A DNA stretch of 30,895 nucleotides. Origin: Fidelibacterota bacterium SCGC AAA003-L08. Its GTDB lineage: Bacteria; Fidelibacterota; Marinisomatia; SCGC-AAA003-L08; D37C17. The stretch lies in assembly GCA_000405805.1 (NCBI GenBank), contig ASPJ01000009.1, positions 1 to 30,895 of the forward strand. The letters are read 5' to 3'. The notes under the pieces were generated by a model that worked only from the letters and a program-made list of their open reading frames with translations, was not told where the DNA came from and searched no databases. Of the stretch, positions 8,143 through 14,621 are shown one piece after another. How positions within the stretch are numbered: the first letter of the stretch is position 1; each line of letters opens with the position of its first letter. The translations under genes and the position numbers were made by a program.

Positions 8143-9576
8143 ATGAAAAAAACATTTATTAAAGAATTATTACATAGAAGAATTCCCCAAATTATAGGAT
8201 CATATTTTATTGCTTCTACTAGTATGATACTGTTTCTTGATTGGTTAAAGGTTAACTATGCTTTCCCAAAAGAATATATTACTCTTGCTCTGTTTGGAGC
8301 TGTATCAATTTTACCATCTGTTGTTATCGTAGCATATTTTCATGGTGCTCCAGGGAAAGATGAGTGGACTAAGATTGAGAGAATAGGTATACCAATAAAT
8401 ATAATTTTTATTTTTTCTGTATTAGTGATTGGATATAAAGGTAACTGGTGGTTTTCTCAAGATGAATATACTTCTATTAGTAGGGGAGAATTAAATGCAC
8501 ATAATAATATTTTTATTCCTTATTTTGATTGTCGTAATGAAATTATTAATGTTGCAAAAGGCTTTGTGCCATTGCTTCTTGAAGAACATGGTGAGAACGG
8601 GAATCCAGAAGATTATTTAATTACTCAATTTACTTCTAATGAAAAAATAGAAATATATGAGAAACTTATTAGAAAAGCAAAAACAACTTTTCATCCAGAA
8701 TATAATATATATTCTCATGAAGATATAGTTCGTTCCTATGAAGAAACAGCTCAGATACCTCCAGATTTCAAGACATTTCCATCAACAATGGAAACACATA
8801 CAGTAGAAGCAGAACTTCGTGAAAAAATATTAGAACCTTTTTCTGGTTCCCTAACTGATACTTTATATAATATAGTATCCCAAATAGATAAAAATGAAAA
8901 CTCAAATCATTTTTTCTTATTAATTAATGCATTTAAAATGAAACCATCAATTGGTGGTAATGAAATTTTTTCTGGATGTGATTTTACTAATAAAAGCGTT
9001 ACAGATATTAAACGAAATAATCAAAATAATGAAATAGATAGAACTAATACAATTTCTTCAGGATTTCGTGGTGAAAATTCTAAGAATATAGATGAATTAG
9101 TATCTGACTATATTGAATTAATAAAGAGTTTATTAGAAGAATATAATAAACCACAAATTAAAGCCTATATTCAATCTGTCCAAGATGATAAGGTATTTAT
9201 TAAAATGACAGAGAATAATTTACTTTTAACTAATACAGAAATGACCTTGTATAGAGCATATAAGTATCAAAACAAAGAATCAATACAAGATAGGATTAAA
9301 CATATAGAAGAATTCAATGAATGTTGCTCTAATAATTCAGAAAATGACGAATGTAAACAATCTAAAAAGTTTTATGAATGGTCTAATGATGAATATAATG
9401 ATTTGCTTAATGAAAGTCATGGTTATTTCAAAGGAGATGGGACACATAACATAGGATTAGATAAAACAGTATTAATTGAAGAAGTATATGATAGTATTGC
9501 AGTTGGAAAAATCATAACTAATGTTAGTTCATGTTATAAAATAATTCCTGGAGATGTTATCGAAATGGGAAATTAA
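8143..9576 (+). CDS. multi-pass membrane protein with long soluble domain, unknown function
   Basis: 477-residue protein of unknown function. The N-terminus (HRRIPQIIGSYFIASTSMIL) starts a hydrophobic region with three predicted membrane segments (about residues 16-34, 44-65 and 83-101), including YFHGAPGKDEWTKIERIGIP. This kind of N-terminal region precedes regulatory or TolB-like soluble domains in related marine bacteria; that is recollection, not a search. The rest is a soluble, Glu/Lys/Asn-rich domain with no recognised motif. The C-terminal stretch IAVGKIITNVSSCYKIIPGD may be a small beta domain. A Shine-Dalgarno (GGAG) lies about 10 nt upstream. The absence of the usual terminator-promoter block before it suggests co-transcription with the upstream small gene. 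Confidence 0.7.
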   Translation: MKKTFIKELLHRRIPQIIGSYFIASTSMILFLDWLKVNYAFPKEYITLALFGAVSILPSVVIVAYFHGAPGKDEWTKIERIGIPINIIFIFSVLVIGYKGNWWFSQDEYTSISRGELNAHNNIFIPYFDCRNEIINVAKGFVPLLLEEHGENGNPEDYLITQFTSNEKIEIYEKLIRKAKTTFHPEYNIYSHEDIVRSYEETAQIPPDFKTFPSTMETHTVEAELREKILEPFSGSLTDTLYNIVSQIDKNENSNHFFLLINAFKMKPSIGGNEIFSGCDFTNKSVTDIKRNNQNNEIDRTNTISSGFRGENSKNIDELVSDYIELIKSLLEEYNKPQIKAYIQSVQDDKVFIKMTENNLLLTNTEMTLYRAYKYQNKESIQDRIKHIEEFNECCSNNSENDECKQSKKFYEWSNDEYNDLLNESHGYFKGDGTHNIGLDKTVLIEEVYDSIAVGKIITNVSSCYKIIPGDVIEMGN

Positions 9577-9579
9577 TTT

Positions 9580-9630
9580 CATCATGCTTTAGGAGCAGGG
9601 GGGTTGCAGGTTCGAATCCTCTCACCTCGA
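9580..9630 (+). repeat. tRNA-Pro 3' remnant R2, mosaic T-arm
   Basis: The anticodon loop is changed to TTTAGGA. The T-stem 5' strand is GCAGG (as in downstream copies), but the 3' strand is CCTCT (as in the intact tRNA), so the stem no longer pairs fully. The downstream spacer and the TTTTTTGTTTTGTA block also match the intact tRNA copy. Confidence 0.9.
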
Positions 9631-9641
9631 CACATAATTAG

Positions 9642-9667
9642 AAAGCCTCTTTTATAGAGGCTTTTTT
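9642..9667 (+). terminator. unit terminator after R2
   Basis: AAAGCCTC / GAGGCTTT stem with TTTTATA loop and a T-tract. Confidence 0.8.
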
Positions 9668-9679
9668 GTTTTGTAGATT
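9651..9679 (+). promoter_or_regulatory. putative promoter overlapping the terminator, leaderless
   Basis: TTTATA (9651-9656), 17-bp spacer, TAGATT (9674-9679), 5 nt to the ATG at 9685. Confidence 0.45.
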
Positions 9680-9684
9680 TCAGC

Positions 9685-10350
9685 ATGAAATATTTGATAA
9701 CTATAATCATTTTATCATTTACTTTTTCCTCATATTATACTATAGGAGATACAGTAACCTATAGTCATCAGAATGAACTATTTAATGTCTGTTATGGAGA
9801 TTATCCATATGAACAACTCCAACTATCTCATTTTAATGGTAAAATTTCAATTTTTGGCTTATCTACTTCCTGGTGACCACCAACTTGCACCTTTAGTTTA
9901 GAGGAACTTATTGATTCGCTAGGCAATGACAATAGAATTGGAATCTTTGAAAGTCTTGATGATCCTGGACAACCATATACTTGTACTCAATGGGGTGACT
10001 TGGGCGAGGAAGGAGTTCCAATAATTGTTGAACCTAATTATCAACTTTTTGATTGGTTTTCAATAGATTCTTATTTAGGAGTGATAGTAATTCTAGATCC
10101 TAATATGGTTTATAGATATTATGGGTCTGATACGAATCAAATTTTTAGTATAATTGAAGAGATACTTTCAGAGACAACTTGGATAATAGGTGATATTAAT
10201 TTTGATGAAACTATAGATATCTTAGATGTAATACTTATAGTCAATAGTATTCTGGGTGATGATTACAATTATTATTCAGATTTAAATCAAGATCAGATTG
10301 TAAACATACAAGACATTATTATATTAATAGCAATTATTTTAGGAAATTAA
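9685..10350 (+). CDS. exported thioredoxin-fold protein with dockerin-like tail; candidate selenoprotein (in-frame TGA)
   Basis: One reading frame of 222 codons, broken only by TGA at 9874-9876 (codon 64). Signal peptide at residues 1-16. The sequence before the TGA (GKISIFGLSTSW) is the strand that leads to a thioredoxin active site, and after it comes PPTCTFSLEEL, so the TGA stands where the first Cys of a WCPPx motif belongs. A later VPIIV segment fits the cis-Pro loop and GVIVILDP fits the final strands. The C-terminus has two dockerin-like calcium loops (GDINFDETIDILDV, SDLNQDQIVNIQDI). Reading TGA as selenocysteine gives UPPT, with a further Cys at residue 68. The alternative is a pseudogene with a Cys-to-stop mutation. 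TGA is used as an ordinary stop by other genes here, so Trp recoding is unlikely. If made, it is probably a periplasmic or extracellular redox protein. Confidence 0.65.
9890..9904 (+). promoter_or_regulatory. possible bacterial SECIS hairpin
   Basis: Stem CCTTT/AGAGG (five pairs, one G-U) with loop AGTTT. The loop G (9896) is the second loop base, 20 nt after the TGA. A G in the first two loop bases, and a loop about 16-37 nt downstream of the UGA, agree with the known loose consensus for bacterial SECIS elements. The short stem makes chance folding possible. Confidence 0.4.
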
Positions 10351-10354
10351 CTAA

Positions 10355-10407
10355 AAGCCCTCTACTTTGGGAGAAGGAGGTCGCAGGTTTGAATCCTGCT
10401 ACCTCGA
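10355..10407 (+). repeat. tRNA-Pro 3' remnant R3
   Basis: The anticodon loop TTTGGGA is retained but the anticodon stem has diverged. The T-arm GCAGG-TTTGAAT-CCTGC and acceptor end ACCTCGA are kept. Confidence 0.88.
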
Positions 10408-10418
10408 CTCAAGATTAG

Positions 10419-10444
10419 AAAGCCTCTTTTATAGAGGCTTTTTT
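10419..10444 (+). terminator. unit terminator after R3
   Basis: AAAGCCTC (10419-10426) / GAGGCTTT (10434-10441), loop TTTTATA, then T-tract. A TATATT hexamer follows at 10450-10455. Confidence 0.8.
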
Positions 10445-10484
10445 ATTTGTATATTAATTAATTCATAAAAAGGGAATTAATATT

Positions 10485-11024
10485 ATGTTTTCTAATGATG
10501 AAATAGATAATGAATTAAATCAAATGTATGGAAAAGAATCTGAATCAGAAGATAAAATTGTAAAAGCAATAAAACTAACTGACAATATTTTTAGTATAGG
10601 TATTAAAAAAGCAGTATTAATAAATGAAGATGCATCGATTGGAGCAGTTATTAAGTCTATGCAGACAGCAGATTCATCATGTATTATAATTATCAAAAAT
10701 AATAAAATTTCAGGAATATTTACTGAAAGAGATATTGTCACTAAAATAGTTGCAAAAAAGGTTGATTATAAAAATGAAAAAATTTGTGATTATATGACAA
10801 ATAATCCAGAAATATTACAATCAGATGATTCTATTGCATTTGCTTTAAACAAGATGACAGATGGGGGATTTAGACATGTTCCAATAGTACATTCTAAATC
10901 AAAAGATATTTTTGTCATTTCAATGCAAGATATTATTAATAGTATAGGTAATTATTATTTTGATGATATTATTAATCTACCACCAAAGCCTTTAAGAAAC
11001 ACAAGTCAAAGAGAAGGTGGATAA
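10485..11024 (+). CDS. CBS-domain pair protein
   Basis: 179-residue cytosolic protein with two CBS motifs, which usually bind adenine nucleotides. CBS1 is about residues 38-90 (AVLINEDASIGAVIKSM to SGIFTERDIVTKIV) and CBS2 about residues 98-155 (CDYMTNNPEILQSDDSIAFAL to HVPIVHSKSKDIFVISMQDI). The TERDI and RHVPIV segments are typical. No enzymatic or transport domain is attached, so it is probably a small regulatory or energy-sensing protein. Unlike the leaderless unit genes, it has about 30 nt after the TATATT hexamer and an AGGG Shine-Dalgarno 10 nt before the ATG. Confidence 0.85.
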   Translation: MFSNDEIDNELNQMYGKESESEDKIVKAIKLTDNIFSIGIKKAVLINEDASIGAVIKSMQTADSSCIIIIKNNKISGIFTERDIVTKIVAKKVDYKNEKICDYMTNNPEILQSDDSIAFALNKMTDGGFRHVPIVHSKSKDIFVISMQDIINSIGNYYFDDIINLPPKPLRNTSQREGG

Positions 11025-11050
11025 TTTATAAAATAAAAATAATTAATTAA

Positions 11051-11103
11051 TAGCATCCTGCTTTGGGAGCAGGGGGTCGCAGGTTCCAATCCTGCCACCT
11101 CGA
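11051..11103 (+). repeat. tRNA-Pro 3' remnant R4
   Basis: D-arm 3' strand, intact anticodon arm, and T-arm with one loop change (TTCCAAT), ending in ACCTCGA. Confidence 0.9.
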
Positions 11104-11115
11104 CGAAAGATTAGG

Positions 11116-11140
11116 AAGCCTCTTTACAGAGGCTTTTTTA
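11116..11140 (+). terminator. unit terminator after R4
   Basis: AAGCCTCT / AGAGGCTT stem with a TTAC loop, then six T. Confidence 0.8.
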
Positions 11141-11151
11141 TTTTGTAAATT
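11123..11151 (+). promoter_or_regulatory. putative promoter overlapping the terminator, leaderless
   Basis: TTTACA (11123-11128, five of six matches to TTGACA), exactly 17 bp, TAAATT (11146-11151), then 5 nt to the ATG at 11157. This is the best-looking of the unit promoters. Confidence 0.5.
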
Positions 11152-11156
11152 AATAT

Positions 11157-12671
11157 ATGAGGTATATATATCTACTATTAATATTATCTACTATTTTTGC
11201 TAATTATAATTCTCATGATTCCTGGTGTGGAACTATACATCAGGGGCAGAGAGATTTTGAACGTTTTGAATACATGTATCCTCAATTTATTGATGGTGAC
11301 CATTTTAGGGTTCATTTTACTACTGAAGCTTCAGACTCACTATATTGGAATGATACATGGATGACACATCAATCTACAATTGTATACGCCACGACAGTCT
11401 TAGAACAATCTGAATTTGCATACTCAGTATATGAAAATAATGATTGGGAAATGCCTCCTATAGACTGCGATGAATCTATAACAGATATTACCAATCCTGG
11501 TCATTGCAGTAATTATGGGGGTAATAGTTTATATGATATATATATTGGATTAGTTGAAGGGCCAGCTGCTGCAGTTGTTCCAGAAAATCCTAATTATTCA
11601 TTACCTTATTTGGGTGGGTTGTCATCATACATGCTATTTGCTAATGGTCTAGGGTTATATGGAAGCAATGATGATTTAGCATCTATTAATTATTATATCA
11701 TTGCTCATGAACTCCACCATGCTATTGAATTCTCTTATGGTTCTTATATAACTGGTTCTCCAGGAAATTATGTTTTTCATTCATGGATGCTTGAACAAAC
11801 AGCAACTTACATGGAAAATATTGTTTATCCAGATGCAATGCATCTACGTCTATTATTAAGCAATTGTAATATTGAAACTCCATTAACTAATCCACAGCTA
11901 GGAATTTTTCAATCTTATCCAGGTGCTTTATGGCAAAAATTTCTGGTTAATTATTTAAATGATCAAACATTGATAAGACATGTTTGGGAATCCTATGGAA
12001 ATAGAATTACAAATACTGAAGACCCAATAACCTTCTTTGATATATTTAATGATGAAATAATGGCTTCAAGTAATAATCTTTTTAATTTAGAAAGCATGTA
12101 TGAAGAATATTCTATCTGGAGATATTTTACTGGGGATAGAGCTATCTCTAATGAATACTTTGATCAAGCGAATTTATATTGTACATCTACAACTATACAG
12201 ATGTCTGATAATATCCAACTCCAAGCTGAGTTAGGTGGAAATCGTTATATTGAAATTCCTAATAATAATATAATAGTTTATTTGGAGGCAGAAAACATTA
12301 ATTCAATTCCAGCTATATTAATTAAAATTCAGGATAATGATGAAATCGCTTTTTTTAATTTAGAATTATTAACAGGAAGTAATTTGATAAATATAGACAA
12401 TCAATTCAATGGAGAACATGTCCTGATTGTATTGTCGGGCTACACTGGTAATGAGTTGAACTTTGATAATTTAATTATTTCTACAGATATTAATTCATCT
12501 ATCTTTGAAGGAGATATTAATAATGATGGAGTAGTTAATATTTTAGATGTAATAGAATCAGTTAATTTGATTTTAAATAACGAATATCAAGCGAGTGGTG
12601 ATATTAATTCTGACGGTCTATTAAATGTGATGGATGTTGTCTTGTTAATAAATATGATTTTAAATAATTGA
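11157..12671 (+). CDS. secreted zinc metalloprotease with dockerin-like C-terminus
   Basis: 504-residue exported protein. Signal peptide at about residues 1-16. The HExxH zinc site is HELHH (184-188), preceded by hydrophobic INYYIIA. The downstream WMLEQTATYMEN (210-221) carries Glu213, a likely third zinc ligand, as in gluzincin-like peptidases of the MXAN_6640 type. The C-terminal about 55 residues are two dockerin-like loops (GDINNDGVVNILDVI and GDINSDGLLNVMDVV). Its substrate is unknown; together with chitinase and propeller proteins in the array it suggests degradation of particulate matter. It ends in TGA, showing that TGA is a normal stop in this genome. The ATG is 5 nt after TAAATT, with no Shine-Dalgarno. 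Confidence 0.82.
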   Translation: MRYIYLLLILSTIFANYNSHDSWCGTIHQGQRDFERFEYMYPQFIDGDHFRVHFTTEASDSLYWNDTWMTHQSTIVYATTVLEQSEFAYSVYENNDWEMPPIDCDESITDITNPGHCSNYGGNSLYDIYIGLVEGPAAAVVPENPNYSLPYLGGLSSYMLFANGLGLYGSNDDLASINYYIIAHELHHAIEFSYGSYITGSPGNYVFHSWMLEQTATYMENIVYPDAMHLRLLLSNCNIETPLTNPQLGIFQSYPGALWQKFLVNYLNDQTLIRHVWESYGNRITNTEDPITFFDIFNDEIMASSNNLFNLESMYEEYSIWRYFTGDRAISNEYFDQANLYCTSTTIQMSDNIQLQAELGGNRYIEIPNNNIIVYLEAENINSIPAILIKIQDNDEIAFFNLELLTGSNLINIDNQFNGEHVLIVLSGYTGNELNFDNLIISTDINSSIFEGDINNDGVVNILDVIESVNLILNNEYQASGDINSDGLLNVMDVVLLINMILNN

Positions 12672-12725
12672 TAGTGCACCTGCTTTGGGAGTAGGGGGTC
12701 GCAGGTTCGAATCCTGCCACCTCGA
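12672..12725 (+). repeat. tRNA-Pro 3' remnant R5
   Basis: TAGTGCACC matches the D-arm 3' strand and 5' side of the anticodon stem of the intact tRNA. The anticodon stem has one change (GTAGG), and the T-arm and acceptor end are intact. Confidence 0.92.
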
Positions 12726-12734
12726 CTTAAGATT

Positions 12735-12759
12735 AAGCCTTTTTTATAGAGGCTTTTTT
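12735..12759 (+). terminator. unit terminator after R5
   Basis: AAGCCT / AGGCTT stem with a long T/A loop, then six T. Confidence 0.7.
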
Positions 12760-12770
12760 GTTAGTAAATT
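12743..12770 (+). promoter_or_regulatory. putative promoter overlapping the terminator, leaderless
   Basis: TTTATA (12743-12748), 16-bp spacer, TAAATT (12765-12770), 6 nt to the ATG at 12777. Confidence 0.4.
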
Positions 12771-12776
12771 ATATTT

Positions 12777-14489
12777 ATGCTAATAATTAGACAAATAATA
12801 ATTATGTTGAGTGTATTTGGTTTCTTATATCCTTGTAGTTGCATGGAACCACCACCACCTGAAGATGCATATGAGGAAGCAGATGTAGTATTCTCAGGTG
12901 AGGTTACAAATATGCTTATTAATGAAGAGGGTTATTATTATGAAGTCACTTTTCAGATAATCAATATTTGGAAAGGTGAATACTTAGAAGAGATAACTGT
13001 ATTAACAGAGCTCTTTAGCGATACATGTGGATATCCTTTCCAAATTAATAATGAGTATTTAGTTTATGCATATACTTATAGCTGGGACATTTATACAAAT
13101 ATTTGCACCCGAACCAACTTATTGGAATATGCTAGTGAAGATTTAGACTATCTAAATGGACTTAATAATGGTGATTTAAATGATGATGGCAATGTTGATG
13201 TTCTTGATGTGATAATTTTAGTCAATTATATTTTAAGTCCAACAGCTATGGAATTAGATGGTGCAGATATCAATAACGATGGTGAAGTAAATATTCTGGA
13301 TGTTGTTCAACTAGTAAATATAATTTTGATTGAAGATGACACACCAATTTATAGTAACAATCCAGATATGAATGGGCAATTTTTAGATGCAGTACTTATA
13401 AATAGAAACCCAGATTGCAGAGCTTACACATTGGACGCAAATGATGGTGACTATGGATCAAATCTGATTGTGGATATATCAAATGGAATCGACGATGCTG
13501 TTAGTGATGTGCATATCCATTTGGTCATAGCGAACAATTGGAATCCCATCAATTTTGACTATGATAGCGTAACGGAGATTAACGATCCAGAGCTTGCAAC
13601 GCATTGCAGAATGATATCAAACATGATTCCAAATCATAATTTTGGAGTTGAAGTAACTGGACCCAATGGGGATGGTTGGATACATGCAATTGATCATTCG
13701 GATATTGAAGTTACCTATATTCCTGTAAATCCAATTAAGACGAATGTATCCACAGATACACCAAGAAATCCACCTATATATGATTTTGATGGTATTTTAT
13801 TAAATGGAGTTGGTATTTCTATGGACTCAGGGTTTTGTTATAATCCAGGGGTGGTAACAGGTCCAAATCATTTACAATCGAATGAGGCTGGAAACACTTC
13901 AGGATGTGGTCCACAAAATTCTTGGTTTGAGTTACCAGCATATACGATATGGAATCCTGATGCTGAATATATGTCAGGTATTTTTGATAGCTATTTCGGA
14001 CATGGATATGAGGGCACTTATCATTACCATGCATTAACTCACCCCTTTCAGGAAGATTCAGATCAATCACAACCTCCTTCTAATGGAGATGGCTCTCCAG
14101 TTATAGGATTTGCAGCTGATGGTTTCCCAATTTATGGGCATTGGTTTATTGATAGTAATAATCAGTTAGTGAGGGCAGAATCTAGTTATGAAACATATAA
14201 CTCTAACTCACGAACACCGATAGAAACTGCTTTGCATGGTACTCCCCCAACCCCATGGGATATTGAAAATAATCCTAATGAATTTGAAAGTGATTTTGGT
14301 TTAGAAATGGGGCGTTATGAAGAGGATTGGTATTTTTCAGGCACAGGAAATCTAGATGAATGTAATGGTGCCTATGATGTAAACGGGGATTATGGTTACT
14401 ACATAACTGATAAATATCCATTTACTCCCCCCTGTACTTTTGGTATTAGAAATCCTTCGTTTGGTAAAGAGTCACCTACACTCCCATAA
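12777..14489 (+). CDS. chimeric secreted protein: TIMP/NTR-like domain, internal dockerin-like repeats, YHYH domain
   Basis: 570-residue exported protein with three parts. After the signal peptide, CSCMEPPPPEDAYEEADVVF starts a TIMP/NTR-like domain with Cys at the mature N-terminus and later CGYPF and NICTR cysteines. Residues about 135-182 are dockerin-like loops (GDLNDDGNVDVLDVI, ADINNDGEVNILDVV), which normally end proteins in this array. From about residue 190 a new domain follows, with GTYHYHALTHPF and IGFAADGFPIYGHW, matching the YHYH family. The bases from about 13400 on look somewhat richer in GC than those before. A 12-bp direct repeat (13318-13329 and 14494-14505) brackets the YHYH part, and the second copy continues into codons for a dockerin ending after the stop. 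The gene thus looks like a TIMP-dockerin gene into which a YHYH gene was inserted. Functions are unknown. Confidence 0.78.
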   Translation: MLIIRQIIIMLSVFGFLYPCSCMEPPPPEDAYEEADVVFSGEVTNMLINEEGYYYEVTFQIINIWKGEYLEEITVLTELFSDTCGYPFQINNEYLVYAYTYSWDIYTNICTRTNLLEYASEDLDYLNGLNNGDLNDDGNVDVLDVIILVNYILSPTAMELDGADINNDGEVNILDVVQLVNIILIEDDTPIYSNNPDMNGQFLDAVLINRNPDCRAYTLDANDGDYGSNLIVDISNGIDDAVSDVHIHLVIANNWNPINFDYDSVTEINDPELATHCRMISNMIPNHNFGVEVTGPNGDGWIHAIDHSDIEVTYIPVNPIKTNVSTDTPRNPPIYDFDGILLNGVGISMDSGFCYNPGVVTGPNHLQSNEAGNTSGCGPQNSWFELPAYTIWNPDAEYMSGIFDSYFGHGYEGTYHYHALTHPFQEDSDQSQPPSNGDGSPVIGFAADGFPIYGHWFIDSNNQLVRAESSYETYNSNSRTPIETALHGTPPTPWDIENNPNEFESDFGLEMGRYEEDWYFSGTGNLDECNGAYDVNGDYGYYITDKYPFTPPCTFGIRNPSFGKESPTLP

Positions 14490-14509
14490 ATAGATATAAT
14501 TTTGAACTA

Positions 14510-14559
14510 AGCACCTACTTTGGGAGCAGGGGTCGCAGGTTCGAATCCTGCCACCTCGA
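14510..14559 (+). repeat. tRNA-Pro 3' remnant R6
   Basis: GCACCTACTTTGGGAGCAGG, one G shorter in the variable region, then T-arm GCAGG-TTCGAAT-CCTGC and ACCTCGA. Confidence 0.9.
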
Positions 14560-14574
14560 CTTAAGATTGTAAAG

Positions 14575-14609
14575 CCTTGTAACGCCAAAAGTTATGAGGG
14601 TTTTTTTTT
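14575..14609 (+). terminator. unit terminator after R6, diverged sequence
   Basis: Stem CCTTGTAAC (14575-14583) / GTTATGAGG (14591-14599), nine pairs with two G-U, loop GCCAAAA, then nine T. The sequence differs from the usual hairpin but the fold is kept. Confidence 0.8.
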
Positions 14610-14610
14610 G

Positions 14611-14616
14611 TAAATT
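14611..14616 (+). promoter_or_regulatory. putative -10 hexamer, leaderless
   Basis: TAAATT, 5 nt before the ATG at 14622. No convincing -35 is seen here because the hairpin sequence differs. Confidence 0.35.
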
Positions 14617-14621
14617 TATAT

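Noticed and set aside
9874..9876. Genetic-code change (TGA = Trp)
   Set aside because: The metalloprotease and the last propeller gene end with TGA at the expected place, and Trp does not fit the active-site position.
13819..14070. Antisense open frame inside the YHYH coding region, and similar antisense frames elsewhere (for example 3829-4095, 17207-17404, 27491-27733)
   Set aside because: They lie opposite well-supported genes, show no family features or start signals, and are expected by chance in AT-rich DNA.
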